64,000 nucleotides of DNA, taken from Phytophthora sp. 'mugwort' (taxonomy: Eukaryota > Oomycota > Peronosporomycetes > Peronosporales > Peronosporaceae). Position 1 is the stretch's first letter; each line of letters starts with the position of its first letter. The DNA lies in assembly GCA_033558025.1 (NCBI GenBank), contig JAUCEF010000009.1, positions 2,232,001 to 2,296,000 on the forward strand. Reading direction: 5' to 3'. Positions 48,641-59,305 of this stretch are shown here, piece after piece. A program made the translations under genes and the position numbers. The notes under the pieces are model-generated. The model worked only from the letters and a program-made list of their open reading frames with translations. It was not told the origin of the DNA and did no database searches.

Positions 48641-50094
48641 GTACTCGCTTTGGAATTTTTTGAAAAAGAAGGCCAAAGATCGTCACAGGTCGTTTCATAC
48701 AAAAAACAAGGCAAAGCCGGTGGTCAGGAACCGCCCGAACACGTCAGTCTGCAGAGCCGGGGCGATTACGAATGCGTGGTGCTGGTGCGCCGTGTTGCGC
48801 GCGGCGTTCTTTTCAACTCTTTCCGCTTTTTGCGGCCTAGGGCGCACGTGCCGTAGGAAGAGCGAGCGAGGCGGAGCGATGCTGCTGCGGAGGACGGCGG
48901 CGCCCGACCTCCATGACGACCGGGCGGCTGGTGGAGGCGCTATTTCTAAAGGGGGCGGATCGCCTCGTCTACTGTGACGTCTACAGCAAGCAGTAACAGG
49001 TCGACCCAAGCAGCAGTACGGCGAGCGCGAGAGGGGATCGATAGGCGACGAGGTGGGAGCTCCGCATAACCAGCAGGAACCGCATGGATCAGCCTGACGT
49101 TGAGCTGAACGATGAGGAAGCAGCTCACGGGCGATGAGAAAGCGTTCGTGGGTGCAGGCCGGCGGGAAAGAGGCGCGCCGTGCGACGCAAAGCTCACGCT
49201 GAGGAGGGAAAGCAGACACTGGGGTGTTTTCTGGCTCGTGTAGCGAAATGAAGCATCAAGCACCGCAAGTGGGAATCAGCGCTGGGGAAGCATGCTCTTC
49301 TGCTGACGGAGGGCGTTCAGATAAGCCGTGGACGGCGCTGCAGCAGTGACGATTTGCGGTGCAAGCTCCTCTGTGCGTGCATGCGCCGTAAAATATATTT
49401 ATTTGGACGATATGCGTTGGTCTTTGGCGGGATAGCGATGCATTATGGGAGGCAAATCGACAATCTTCAAGCGATGATGTCTGGCTCATAGCGTCGTGAT
49501 CTAGCAGACATGGTGGTGCAAACGTATACCTGCGGGGAATGCAGTGGAACGTCAGCACCAATGGGTAAATCAAAGAGAATTGTGCTTTGGTGTTGTGGAC
49601 GACAGTGATCGAGGGGTATTGGACGGCCGCTAAGAAAAATTGCAGCGCGGGGCAGCTCACATGGAGACGAGAGATGCGCAGACAATACACGAAAACCTGC
49701 AGTTGCCGCGTAGATAGCCCACAGTCATACCGTTTTGGGGCGGGTGTGAAAAGAAAAAAGCTCCAGCTCGCAGTGAACAATTAAATGCAGACAACTAGCG
49801 ACTACCGACCAAACAAAACCTGATACCGCCGGTGCTGAACGCAGTCTGCAATCCATTTGCTCCCGCGCTGCTTGGCATAGTGTAACAGTCCAACTTCTGT
49901 GGAGATTGCGCACACTGAGCTGGAAGTTACTGCCTTTGCTGAGAGGCAGCTTCACGACAGTCCGTTCACCACTCTTAGCCTTCCTTGCGATCTCTTGCAG
50001 TATATATTGAAGTTGGTTTCATCATAATAATCGTGAACGCACCCTCATGCGTGTTCTCCAGAAGCGTTGTCGCAAAGGTCGTTCTCTTGTCGAT
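48641..50094. other. Upstream DNA of the left CPSase gene
   Basis: About 1.5 kb between the promoter-proximal inverted repeat and the palindrome centre. Frames of up to 174 codons occur (49219-48695, 49780-49256) but overlap each other, lack motifs and are copied only because the arm is duplicated. I treat it as non-coding or decayed. Near the inner edge a short Arg/Lys-rich frame is shared with the other arm. Confidence 0.5.
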
Positions 50095-50380
50095 GCTAGT
50101 TGCCCTCTACGCAGACCCACGTAACATACAACAACACTGACAGTATACTTGCAGTTTCGCGATGCAACTCGGTGGGACACAGCGCTTCTTACCTGTTTGA
50201 GTGTATACAGCTTACCGGACAGCTTTTGGCTGATCAGAGGTTTGCTGATGGACGTTAAAAAATCAAGCCAACCCATATCCTGCACCTTTGCAGACAATTT
50301 CTCTTCGGACAGCCTTCTAAGGCCTCCTTGATGTCTAGTGTACGCTTTAAGTTGGATGCGCGGGCGCCTTCACGCTTTTT
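50095..50380. other. Palindrome spacer
   Basis: These 286 bp are the only part of the palindrome present once. On the minus strand an Arg/Lys-rich frame enters from the right arm (near 50440) and continues into the spacer, reading ASNLKRTLDIKEALEG before a stop near 50255; another overlapping minus frame (50297-50022) has LDFLTSISKPLISQKLSGK. The same Arg/Lys-rich start is in the left arm but breaks at the junction. This suggests that the inversion breakpoint fell inside an old coding sequence of unknown family. Confidence 0.5.
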
Positions 50381-51834
50381 ATCGACAAGAGAACGACGTT
50401 TGCGACAACGCTTCTGGAGAACACGCATGAGGGTGCGTTCACGATTATTATGATGAAACCAACTTCAATATATACTGCAAGAGATCGCAAGGAAGGCTAA
50501 GAGTGGTGAACGGACTGTCGTGAAGCTGCCTCTCAGCAAAGGCAGTAACTTCCAGCTCAGTGTGCGCAATCTCCACAGAAGTTGGACTGTTACACTATGC
50601 CAAGCAGCGCGGGAGCAAATGGATTGCAGACTGCGTTCAGCACCGGCGGTATCAGGTTTTGTTTGGTCGGTAGTCGCTAGTTGTCTGCATTTAATTGTTC
50701 ACTGCGAGCTGGAGCTTTTTTCTTTTCACACCCGCCCCAAAACGGTATGACTGTGGGCTATCTACGCGGCAACTGCAGGTTTTCGTGTATTGTCTGCGCA
50801 TCTCTCGTCTCCATGTGAGCTGCCCCGCGCTGCAATTTTTCTTAGCGGCCGTCCAATACCCCTCGATCACTGTCGTCCACAACACCAAAGCACAATTCTC
50901 TTTGATTTACCCATTGGTGCTGACGTTCCACTGCATTCCCCGCAGGTATACGTTTGCACCACCATGTCTGCTAGATCACGACGCTATGAGCCAGACATCA
51001 TCGCTTGAAGATTGTCGATTTGCCTCCCATAATGCATCGCTATCCCGCCAAAGACCAACGCATATCGTCCAAATAAATATATTTTACGGCGCATGCACGC
51101 ACAGAGGAGCTTGCACCGCAAATCGTCACTGCTGCAGCGCCGTCCACGGCTTATCTGAACGCCCTCCGTCAGCAGAAGAGCATGCTTCCCCAGCGCTGAT
51201 TCCCACTTGCGGTGCTTGATGCTTCATTTCGCTACACGAGCCAGAAAACACCCCAGTGTCTGCTTTCCCTCCTCAGCGTGAGCTTTGCGTCGCACGGCGC
51301 GCCTCTTTCCCGCCGGCCTGCACCCACGAACGCTTTCTCATCGCCCGTGAGCTGCTTCCTCATCGTTCAGCTCAACGTCAGGCTGATCCATGCGGTTCCT
51401 GCTGGTTATGCGGAGCTCCCACCTCGTCGCCTATCGATCCCCTCTCGCGCTCGCCGTACTGCTGCTTGGGTCGACCTGTTACTGCTTGCTGTAGACGTCA
51501 CAGTAGACGAGGCGATCCGCCCCCTTTAGAAATAGCGCCTCCACCAGCCGCCCGGTCGTCATGGAGGTCGGGCGCCGCCGTCCTCCGCAGCAGCATCGCT
51601 CCGCCTCGCTCGCTCTTCCTACGGCACGTGCGCCCTAGGCCGCAAAAAGCGGAAAGAGTTGAAAAGAACGCCGCGCGCAACACGGCGCACCAGCACCACG
51701 CATTCGTAATCGCCCCGGCTCTGCAGACTGACGTGTTCGGGCGGTTCCTGACCACCGGCTTTGCCTTGTTTTTTGTATGAAACGACCTGTGACGATCTTT
51801 GGCCTTCTTTTTCAAAAAATTCCAAAGCGAGTAC

Positions 51835-51970
51835 TCACTTGCGTTGAGTAAGTGGACATCGTGGACGGGACAAGTGCACATCGTAGGTCGGGTCTCGCGA
51901 ATCCCCCGCGCTGATTGGCCCAACGGCCGCGCTTGTCCAATTGCGACGTACACTTACTCAAACCAAGTGA
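51835..51970. promoter_or_regulatory. MITE-like inverted repeat in the right CPSase promoter
   Basis: Mirror of the left-arm element. The ends TCACTTGCGTTGAGTAAGTG and its near-inverse at 51951-51970 match at 23 of 27 positions over the full ends, with an 82 bp interior containing a GATTGG/CCAAT-type box. It lies about 220-350 bp upstream of the CPSase ATG, so it could contribute to transcription control. Confidence 0.5.
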
Positions 51971-52188
51971 AACAGCGCCGCGCCCACAATGATCGACTAC
52001 ACCCCGACGGTTCAGCCGTGTTCGCGAGCCTTCAACGCTTCACATTGTGGCTCGAGCTCCGCGCGCACTTGCCTCTAAGACTTCGCCTTTTGCCACCAAG
52101 AGCGCAAGCAACCACCACCACCACCGGGACCTTCACTCCGTCCCTCTCCCTTCAAGCTTCAATCTACACACACACACACACCGTCAAC

Positions 52189-55100
52189 ATGTCGTCGGTG
52201 ACCTTCTCGGAGAGCGCGGCCCCCGCCACGAAGGCGCCGGTGCTGTCTCCCGTGGCTGAGGATCTGTCGGGTCTGTCAGACAACGCTGCGCGTGGCATGT
52301 TGAAGCTGGCGGACGGCACCACGTACGCTGGCTACTCGTTCGGCGCGGACAAGAGCATCTCGGGCGAGGTGGTGTTCAACACGGGCATGGTGGGCTACCC
52401 GGAGGCGCTGTCCGACCCGTCGTACCGCGGTCAAATCCTCGTGCTGACATACCCGCTCATCGGCAACTACGGCGTGCCCGACATGGACGTCAAGGATGAG
52501 CTCAACTTGCCCAAGTTCTTCGAGTCGGACACGGTGCAGATCTCGGGTCTCATTGTGTCCGAGTACTCGTTCCAGCACAGCCACTGGAACGCCGTCAAGT
52601 CGCTCAGCCACTGGCTCAAGGAGCACAACGTGCCGGCGCTCTTCGGCATCGACACGCGCATGATCACTAAGCGTATTCGCTCGCTTGGCGCTGTGCTGGG
52701 CAAGATCGAGTTCGAGGGCCAACCCGCTGAGATCGTGGACCCCAACAAGTTGAACCTCGTGGCCGATGTTACTATTAAGGAGATTACGGTGTACAACAAG
52801 GGCGCGTCGCCCAAGATCCTGGCCTTCCACTGCGGTATGAAGCACAACATCGTGCGCTACCTGGTCTCCAAGGGCGTGGAGCTCACGGTCGTGCCCTATG
52901 ACTACGATCTGCCTAACAGCGAGCTGCAGTACGATGGTATCTTCATCAGTAACGGCCCCGGCGACCCGATCATGGCCTCAAAGACCATCGAGAGTATCCG
53001 CTGGGCCATCAACCTGGAGAACCCCAAGCCGATCTTCGGTATCTGTCTGGGCAACCAGATTCTGGCCCTGGCCGCCGGCGCCACGACGTACAAGATGAAG
53101 TACGGCAACCGCGGCATGAACCAGCCATGTATCGACATGCGCACCACGCGCTGCTACATTACGCCGCAGAACCACGGTTACGCGGTGGACTCGAACTCGC
53201 TGCCTGAGGGCTGGAAGACGTTCTTCATGAATGCCAACGACAAGTCGAACGAGGGTATTATTCACGAGTACAAGCCGTTTTTCTCGGTGCAGTTCCACCC
53301 GGAAGCCTGTGGTGGTCCCACCGACACGGCTTTCCTCTTCGACATGTTCTTGGAGAAGGTGAACAGCGCTCCGCCTAAGCTCACGGTTATGGACACGTCT
53401 CTGTATGACCGTCCGACTTTCTCCAAGGTGCTGCTGCTTGGTTCTGGTGGTCTGTCGATCGGCCAGGCTGGTGAGTTTGACTATTCGGGCTCGCAGGCCA
53501 TTAAGGCTCTGCGCGAGGAGGGCGTGCATGTCATTCTGGTCAACCCGAACATCGCCACGGTGCAGACGTCCAAGGGTCTGGCCGACAAGGTGTACTTCGT
53601 GCCGGTCCGTGCCGAGACGGTGCTGGAGATCATCAAGAAGGAGAAGCCGGATGGCATCCTGGTGAGCATGGGTGGCCAGACCGCTCTGGCCGTCGGTATC
53701 GAGCTGTACCAGAACGGAGACCTGGAGCGTCACAATGTCCGCGTCATGGGTACGCAGATCGAGGCCATCATCGACACGGAGGATCGCGAAAAGTTCTCGG
53801 CGAAGCTTGCTGAGATCGGCGAGACCATCGCTCGGAGTCAGCCCGCCACGACCGTCGAAGGTGCACTGAAGGCTGCCAACGAGATCGGTTACCCTGTGCT
53901 GGTGCGTTCAGCCTTTGCTCTGGGCGGTCTTGGCTCGGGTTTTGCTGCCAATGACGACGAGCTGTGCGTGCTAGCCACCAAGGCCCTGCACGGTTCGGCC
54001 TCAAAGGGCCAGATCAAGCAGATCTTGATCGACCAGGATCTGCGCGGCTGGAAGGAGGTCGAGTACGAGGTTGTGCGTGATGCCAAGGACAACTGCATCA
54101 CAGTATGCAACATGGAGAACTTTGATCCTCTGGGTATCCACACGGGTGACTCGATCGTTGTTGCCCCATCACAGACGCTGTCCAACAGCGAGTACTTCAA
54201 GCTTCGCTCGACGGCACAGAAGGTGGTTCGTCACTTGGGCATTGTCGGTGAGTGTAACATCCAGTACGCTCTGGACCCGAAGTCGGAACGTTACTGCATT
54301 ATTGAAGTGAACGCTCGTCTTTCTCGTTCCAGTGCTCTTGCCTCCAAGGCCACGGGCTACCCGCTGGCTTACGTCGCGACCAAGATTTCACTGGGTATTG
54401 ACCTCGTGTCGATCAAGAACAGCGTGACGAAGACGACCACGGCCTGCTTCGAACCCAGCCTGGACTACTGTGTCGTCAAGATGCCGCGCTGGGATCTGAA
54501 GAAGTTCTCGCGCGTGTCAAACGACCTCGGTAGCTACATGCTTTCCGTGGGTGAAGTGATGTCCATCGGCCGCAACTTCGAGGAGTGTATCCAGAAGGCT
54601 GTGCGCATGGTGAACCCGAACCTGGACGGCCTGGACGGCAGCGCCGTCGACAACGAGACGAACCCGGAGGTGCTCGACGCTCAGCTGAGCCACCCGACGG
54701 ACGAGCGTCTGTTCTACATCATCTCGGCCCTGGACGCCGGCTACACGATTGACCGCGTGCACGAGCTGACGAAGATCGACAAGTGGTTCCTGTCGAAGCT
54801 GGCGCGGATCTCTTCGCTGCGCCAGTCGGTGCCCAAGTTCACGCTGGACACGCTGAGCGAGCGCTACGTGCGTACACTGAAGGTGAACGGTTTCTCTGAC
54901 CGTCAGATCGCCGCTAAGTTGCCGAACACTACTGCCATCCAGGTGCGTGAGCGCCGTAAGCAACTGGGCGTTGTGCCGTGCGTGAAACAGATTGATACGT
55001 TGGCCGCCGAGTTCCCCGCGCAGACCAACTACCTATACATGACGTACGGCGGCTCTGAGGACGACCTCCCAGCCAGCGAGGAGGCCATCGTGGTGCTCGG

Positions 55101-56688
55101 TTGTGGCGCGTACTGTATCGGTTCGTCAGTGGAATTCGATTGGTGCGGTGTGAGCGCTGTGCGCACGGTCCGCGAGCTCGGCAAGCCGGCCATCGTGGTA
55201 AACTACAATCCCGAGACGGTGAGCACGGATTACGACGAGAGCGACCGCCTGTACTTTGAGGAGCTGAGTCTGGAGCGCGTGTTGGACATCTGGGACCGCG
55301 AGAACCCGGAGGGTGTGATTGTGTCTGTAGGTGGCCAGATTCCTAACAACCTGGCCATGCCGCTGTCCAAGGCTGGCGTGAATATCCTGGGTACGTCCCC
55401 GGAAAGCATCGACCAGTGCGAGGACCGCAACAAATTCTCGGCGCTTCTGGACACGCTCGGCGTGGACCAGCCGCGCTGGGCCGAGGTCACTGACATGAAT
55501 TCTGCGTTGGAGTTCGCTCAGGAGGTGCAGTACCCGGTGCTGGTCCGTCCCAGTTATGTGCTATCGGGTGCTGGTATGATCGTCGCTTCCGATGAGGAAC
55601 AACTGAGGGAATACCTGAACAGCGACGCCGTGAAGATTTCACGCTCGATTAGTGTATCCAAGTTCATCCTGAACGCCAAGGAAATCGAGTTCGACGGTGT
55701 GGCCAAGAACGGTGCGATCCTCAACTACGCCATGTCGGAGCACGTGGAGAACGCCGGTGTACACTCTGGTGACGCTACACTAGTGCTGCCTGCCCAGAAG
55801 CTGTACGTCGGCACGATCAAGCAGGTGAAGCGCATTGCTAGCGCTATCGCACAGGCGCTGGACATCACGGGTCCGTTCAACATCCAGCTGATGGCCCGCG
55901 ATAACGACGTCAAGGTGATTGAGTGCAATCTGCGTGCCTCGCGTACGTTCCCGTTCATCTCGAAGACGTTCGACCTGAACTTCATCAACCTGGCCACGAA
56001 GGCCATGATCGGCCTGCCGGTCAAGTCGGTGCCGATTGCTCTGATCGACATTGACTACGTCGGTGTGAAGGCGCCGCAGTTCTCGTTCACGCGTCTGCAC
56101 GGCGCGGACCCGAGCTTGGGTGTGGAGATGGCCTCGACCGGGGAGGTGGCCTGCTTCGGCACGGACATGCACGAGGCGTATCTGAAGGCGCTACTGAGCG
56201 CTGGTTTCAAGATGCCTAAGGAGAAGAAGGTGCTGATCTCGATCGGTAACAAGGACATCAAGCGCGAGTTCGCGGAGGGTGCTTTGATCCTACAAGAGCT
56301 GGGCTACACAATCTACGCTACACCCGGCACGCACGAGTACCTGGCCACGCAAGGCGTCACGTCCATTGCGCTGCGCAAACCGTCAGACCCGGAGAGCGAC
56401 CTGCCGAGCGTGATCGACTACATCTCGTCGGGCAAGATCGAGCTGGTAATTAACGTGCCGGAGGGCACGAACCGTGAGGAGCTGACGAGCGGCTACAAGA
56501 TCCGTCGCGCCGCTGTCGACTTCGGCGTCTCGCTCATCAACAACATTAAGTGCGCGCTGCTGTTCGCGCAGGCCATGCAGAAGGTGCGCAAGCTCGAGAT
56601 CTGCAACATCTCCGAGTACTACGCTATGCCCACGATCGGCTGGCGTCCGGGCCAGAAGCTCACGGCCCGCAAGATGTCCATCTTCTAA
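52189..56688 (+). CDS. Glutamine-dependent carbamoyl-phosphate synthetase, right copy
   Basis: One exon of 1,499 residues from the ATG at 52189, preceded by a short CA repeat in the presumed 5' leader. Domain layout and catalytic residues are the same as in the left copy: amidotransferase with Cys 286, His 370 and Glu 372, two ATP-grasp units and a C-terminal MGS-like domain. The protein differs from the left copy at one visible position (Ile in YAMPTIGWRPGQ, Met on the left); other differences are synonymous. Both copies look fully functional. The two genes are transcribed away from each other from the palindrome centre. Which is ancestral cannot be told from sequence; the right copy has the more ordinary 3' neighbour, a host gene. 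Confidence 0.96.
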   Translation: MSSVTFSESAAPATKAPVLSPVAEDLSGLSDNAARGMLKLADGTTYAGYSFGADKSISGEVVFNTGMVGYPEALSDPSYRGQILVLTYPLIGNYGVPDMDVKDELNLPKFFESDTVQISGLIVSEYSFQHSHWNAVKSLSHWLKEHNVPALFGIDTRMITKRIRSLGAVLGKIEFEGQPAEIVDPNKLNLVADVTIKEITVYNKGASPKILAFHCGMKHNIVRYLVSKGVELTVVPYDYDLPNSELQYDGIFISNGPGDPIMASKTIESIRWAINLENPKPIFGICLGNQILALAAGATTYKMKYGNRGMNQPCIDMRTTRCYITPQNHGYAVDSNSLPEGWKTFFMNANDKSNEGIIHEYKPFFSVQFHPEACGGPTDTAFLFDMFLEKVNSAPPKLTVMDTSLYDRPTFSKVLLLGSGGLSIGQAGEFDYSGSQAIKALREEGVHVILVNPNIATVQTSKGLADKVYFVPVRAETVLEIIKKEKPDGILVSMGGQTALAVGIELYQNGDLERHNVRVMGTQIEAIIDTEDREKFSAKLAEIGETIARSQPATTVEGALKAANEIGYPVLVRSAFALGGLGSGFAANDDELCVLATKALHGSASKGQIKQILIDQDLRGWKEVEYEVVRDAKDNCITVCNMENFDPLGIHTGDSIVVAPSQTLSNSEYFKLRSTAQKVVRHLGIVGECNIQYALDPKSERYCIIEVNARLSRSSALASKATGYPLAYVATKISLGIDLVSIKNSVTKTTTACFEPSLDYCVVKMPRWDLKKFSRVSNDLGSYMLSVGEVMSIGRNFEECIQKAVRMVNPNLDGLDGSAVDNETNPEVLDAQLSHPTDERLFYIISALDAGYTIDRVHELTKIDKWFLSKLARISSLRQSVPKFTLDTLSERYVRTLKVNGFSDRQIAAKLPNTTAIQVRERRKQLGVVPCVKQIDTLAAEFPAQTNYLYMTYGGSEDDLPASEEAIVVLGCGAYCIGSSVEFDWCGVSAVRTVRELGKPAIVVNYNPETVSTDYDESDRLYFEELSLERVLDIWDRENPEGVIVSVGGQIPNNLAMPLSKAGVNILGTSPESIDQCEDRNKFSALLDTLGVDQPRWAEVTDMNSALEFAQEVQYPVLVRPSYVLSGAGMIVASDEEQLREYLNSDAVKISRSISVSKFILNAKEIEFDGVAKNGAILNYAMSEHVENAGVHSGDATLVLPAQKLYVGTIKQVKRIASAIAQALDITGPFNIQLMARDNDVKVIECNLRASRTFPFISKTFDLNFINLATKAMIGLPVKSVPIALIDIDYVGVKAPQFSFTRLHGADPSLGVEMASTGEVACFGTDMHEAYLKALLSAGFKMPKEKKVLISIGNKDIKREFAEGALILQELGYTIYATPGTHEYLATQGVTSIALRKPSDPESDLPSVIDYISSGKIELVINVPEGTNREELTSGYKIRRAAVDFGVSLINNIKCALLFAQAMQKVRKLEICNISEYYAMPTIGWRPGQKLTARKMSIF

Positions 56689-56689
56689 G

Positions 56690-56981
56690 GTGTCATAGTC
56701 ATTAGCCCATAGCCTATAGTTTATATTGATCGATAAGTGCATGTATATTCCACTCATTTACTTCAGTCTTTAGTTCCCCAACATCATCATACTCGCGAGG
56801 TCATAGCTTCCTAAATATATGGATAAGGCACTCGTTGTCCAAACAAAATGCTGTGAAATCTCCACCAAGAGCGATAGGTTCTTCTGTCATTAGTTGTTTT
56901 ATTTTTTTTTTGTATTCCTTATCAAAGCACGCACGGGTACCGTTTGTTGGTTCCTAGATTTGCTGCGCTTCATTTCTTCGC
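56690..56981. other. Convergent 3' ends of CPSase and the mitofilin-like gene
   Basis: AT-rich 292 bp between two stop codons on opposite strands, holding both presumed 3' UTRs. A T-rich run at 56899-56913 is present. The first 70 bases are related to the diverged flank outside the left arm. Confidence 0.6.
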
Positions 56982-59158
56982 TTAGGAGCAGCTCGCCGCC
57001 AGCAGCGCCACGTGCGCCTTGACCACCTTGGCCGTCTGTTCCACGGCCAATCGAGATTCAGCAGCAGCGATCCAGTCTTGAGAAACCTGCGCAGGGAGGC
57101 CAGACAGGCCTTTCATCTCCACGACAGCCTTCTCAATGTCTCCTGCCTTCAGCGCAAACTCGGCGCGGGACAGGACAGCGTCTGCGTCCGTGCCATCGAC
57201 CGGACCTCCAGGCGGAATTATCAGCATCGACAACGCGGTGCCAAACGCCTGGCCAATGATACCGCTGTTCTCCGGCACCAGAGTGGCGCGGTGACCCACA
57301 GACTTGACCACCTTGAAGCGCTCCTGAAGCTGACCCACGGACGGCGCACCCTGCTCAACCACTTTCTGCGGCAGAGACTTGACAGCCGCCTCGATGAACG
57401 GGTCGTTTCTCGCCGCCTCACGCAAAGCACGGATCTCGCTGCGCAACGGCGCCGCCGCCTCGATGCGGTCCGACAGTGCCAGTGCCGCCATGGAAGCCTT
57501 GTGTACGCGGTGGCTGAACGCCTCGTACGTCGACGAGCTGTCCAGAACAGTGCCAAGCGCGCGCAGCTCGGCACGGTAGTTCTCCAGCTCCTGCACTCGC
57601 TTCTTCCGCTCCTCCGCCAGCGTCTTTTGCATCTTTTCCGTCGCCTTCTCAAGCTGCTGGGCGTAATGCTCCTCGATCGCCTTGCTTTCACGGGTGAAAG
57701 TGCGCTGTAATTCCGACAGCAAGCTTGCACGTTGCTGGCTCACATTGCGTGCCAGATCATCAGCGTACTGCTTCTTCAAAGAAGCCATTTCCTCGCGGGA
57801 CTGGCGAGAGAGGAGCTCCTGCTGTAGACGCAGCTCACGGGCAAGCAGCTCCTTGTGGAGCTCATCCTGGCGACGCAGCACTTCAGAACTCTTCTTCTGG
57901 GCGTCCTCCTCCATGTGGCGTAGCGACTCTAGCAGACGCACAGCCTCCCACTTCGACCGGTGCTTCATCTCCGTCGCCAGCTGCGCCATGCGGATCGCCA
58001 AAGCGTTCGCATCGAGCTCCTGCAACAATCCACATAACAAAACACTGTTAGCTATCAAGCCAGCCATGGAGCAGTCATATTTCTTGAGCACGTACATTGA
58101 GGCCTGATAGGTACTGTTTGTCCATCTCTGCTGCCGCTGCGTCCGATTCGGCCTTCAGCGAGCTGAGCAGATCGTTCTGTACCGAAACAAAAGATAGTTC
58201 TCGTCAGCATTCATGACAGGTTATACTACTACTTAGGACGTCCGCGACGTACCGTAGTGGCCTGGATTTGCTTGTCCATCTGACGGCTAAGGTGTTCCGG
58301 ACTGGCCTCGCCAGCCAGCTTGTTAATCTCCTCACGGGCCTTGGCCGTGCCGGCGTCCACCTTTTTCTCAACAGCAATGGCTGCGCCGGCCGCAGTCGCC
58401 TTCTTGATCTCCTTCTTGACACCGTTCTCCACCTTGTGCACCTTGTCCTCCACCTTCTCGGCCATTGACTTGGTCTCCACCTCCTTCTTGAGCTTGGCGA
58501 CCTTCTTCTCGGCCTTCTCCGCCTTTTTCTCCGCCTTTTCCAGCTTCTTCTCCACCTTGTCGGCCTTCTTCTCGACCTTCTTCTCACCTTTCTCGACCTT
58601 CTTCTCAGCTTTTTCGATCTTCTTCTCCACTTTCTCCAGGTTCTTCTCGGTTTTCTTCATCTTCTTCTCCACCTTCTTCTCCACCTTCTTCTCCGCCTTC
58701 CTCTTGGCTTCCTCCTCCTCTTTCGTCACCTCTTGTTGGGCTCTAGTAATGGCGGCACTAAAGACCTCGGGAGAGTGGGCCACGGGCTGGGCCGCCGGCT
58801 GGGTCGCCGGCTTGCCCAGCACCAGCTCGCGGAACTTGATCCAGCGCGCATTGTCCTTAAGTGCGTCCGGGTTCCACTCCGGGTTTTGTTTCAGGTAGAC
58901 GGCCGTGGCCGCGGGCGTAGAGAGCAGTCCGAGCAGCAGCAGCTTGGGTAGTGACGATCCCGTGCTCGAGTCCGCGGCGGCCGACTTTGTCGCGGGCGTC
59001 GGCGTCATGGGCTTGGCAACGCTCGGCGGCTTGGTGGCCGAAGTGGGCGGCGCCACTTTGGGCGCGGCCGGGGCCTTGGGCGGCATACTGAACGCGCGCC
59101 GGGACGGGCCGGCCACGGCGCGCGCGGCCGTGCGAGTCCGCGAGACTTGGCGCAGCAT
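56982..59158 (-). CDS. MICOS subunit MIC60 / mitofilin-like protein
   Basis: Three exons (59158-58253, 58176-58096, 58019-56982) encode 674 residues; both introns are 76 bp with GTACGT donors, and the second has a CTAAC branch site. The N-terminus is Arg/Ala-rich without acids for about 25 residues, as in a mitochondrial presequence. One membrane segment follows at about 69-88 (LPKLLLLGLLSTPAATAVYL). Residues 150-250 are an almost pure Lys/Glu coiled coil of EKKVEKAEKK-type repeats, and more coiled coil continues to about 470. The conserved C-terminal mitofilin domain contains PENSGIIGQAFGTALSML and a short helical end. MIC60 sits in the inner membrane and shapes crista junctions. The match rests on architecture and the C-terminal block. 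Confidence 0.85.
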
Positions 59159-59305
59159 CTTGGTCGTAAATGGATATCACGTCGAATTCAACGAGCGGCT
59201 ACAAACGGGGTGGCCGGACCCGGCCCGCGTGGATAATCTATTCGCCCGCGGGTTATCACACTTTTTTTGCCAAATTGACTCAATTTTTGCAAATTGAGGA
59301 CCGTT
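59159..59305. promoter_or_regulatory. Bidirectional promoter between the MIC60-like gene and a small gene
   Basis: Only 147 bp separate the two divergent start codons. The word CAAATTGA occurs twice (near 59272 and 59291) with TCAATTTTTG between. No defined core element could be assigned. Confidence 0.4.

Larger units (their letters stand above)
43786..50094. repeat. Left arm of the 6.3 kb CPSase palindrome
   Basis: This segment is the inverse copy of 50381-56689. Every paired coordinate checked sums to 100475, so the arms align without net indels from the stop codon to the inner edge. The mismatches I could identify are few: the last 55 coding bases hold three, the interior a handful, and one lies near the inner edge (50077 versus 50398). 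The arm includes the whole CPSase gene and 1.8 kb of upstream DNA. Beyond the outer edge the 3' flanks are still recognisably related but diverged. Confidence 0.97.
50381..56689. repeat. Right arm of the 6.3 kb CPSase palindrome
   Basis: Inverse partner of 43786-50094. The arm starts with the word ATCGACAAGAGAACGACG, matched by its inverse at the left inner edge with one mismatch, and ends one base after the CPSase stop codon. Outside that, the 3' flank still shares the pattern TGCATGTA(A)ATATTCCACTCA with the left flank, so the duplication was originally longer. Confidence 0.97.

Noticed and set aside
48287..48676. 130-codon upstream extension of the CPSase frame (mirror at 51799-52188)
   Set aside because: The extension has no in-frame ATG, crosses the CA-repeat leader and has low-information composition; family members start near the chosen Met.
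48695..49780. Two 174-codon minus-strand frames upstream of the left CPSase (mirrored in the right arm)
   Set aside because: They overlap other frames, lack motifs, and being present twice is only a consequence of the palindrome.
57012..57710. 232-codon plus-strand frame under the MIC60-like gene
   Set aside because: Its Arg/Leu-rich composition is the reverse complement of the coiled-coil coding; no independent support.
58320..58898. 192-codon Phe/Ser-rich plus-strand frame that mimics a membrane protein
   Set aside because: It is antisense to the Lys/Glu coiled coil of the MIC60-like protein, where AAG/GAG codons read backwards as CTT/CTC and TTC.
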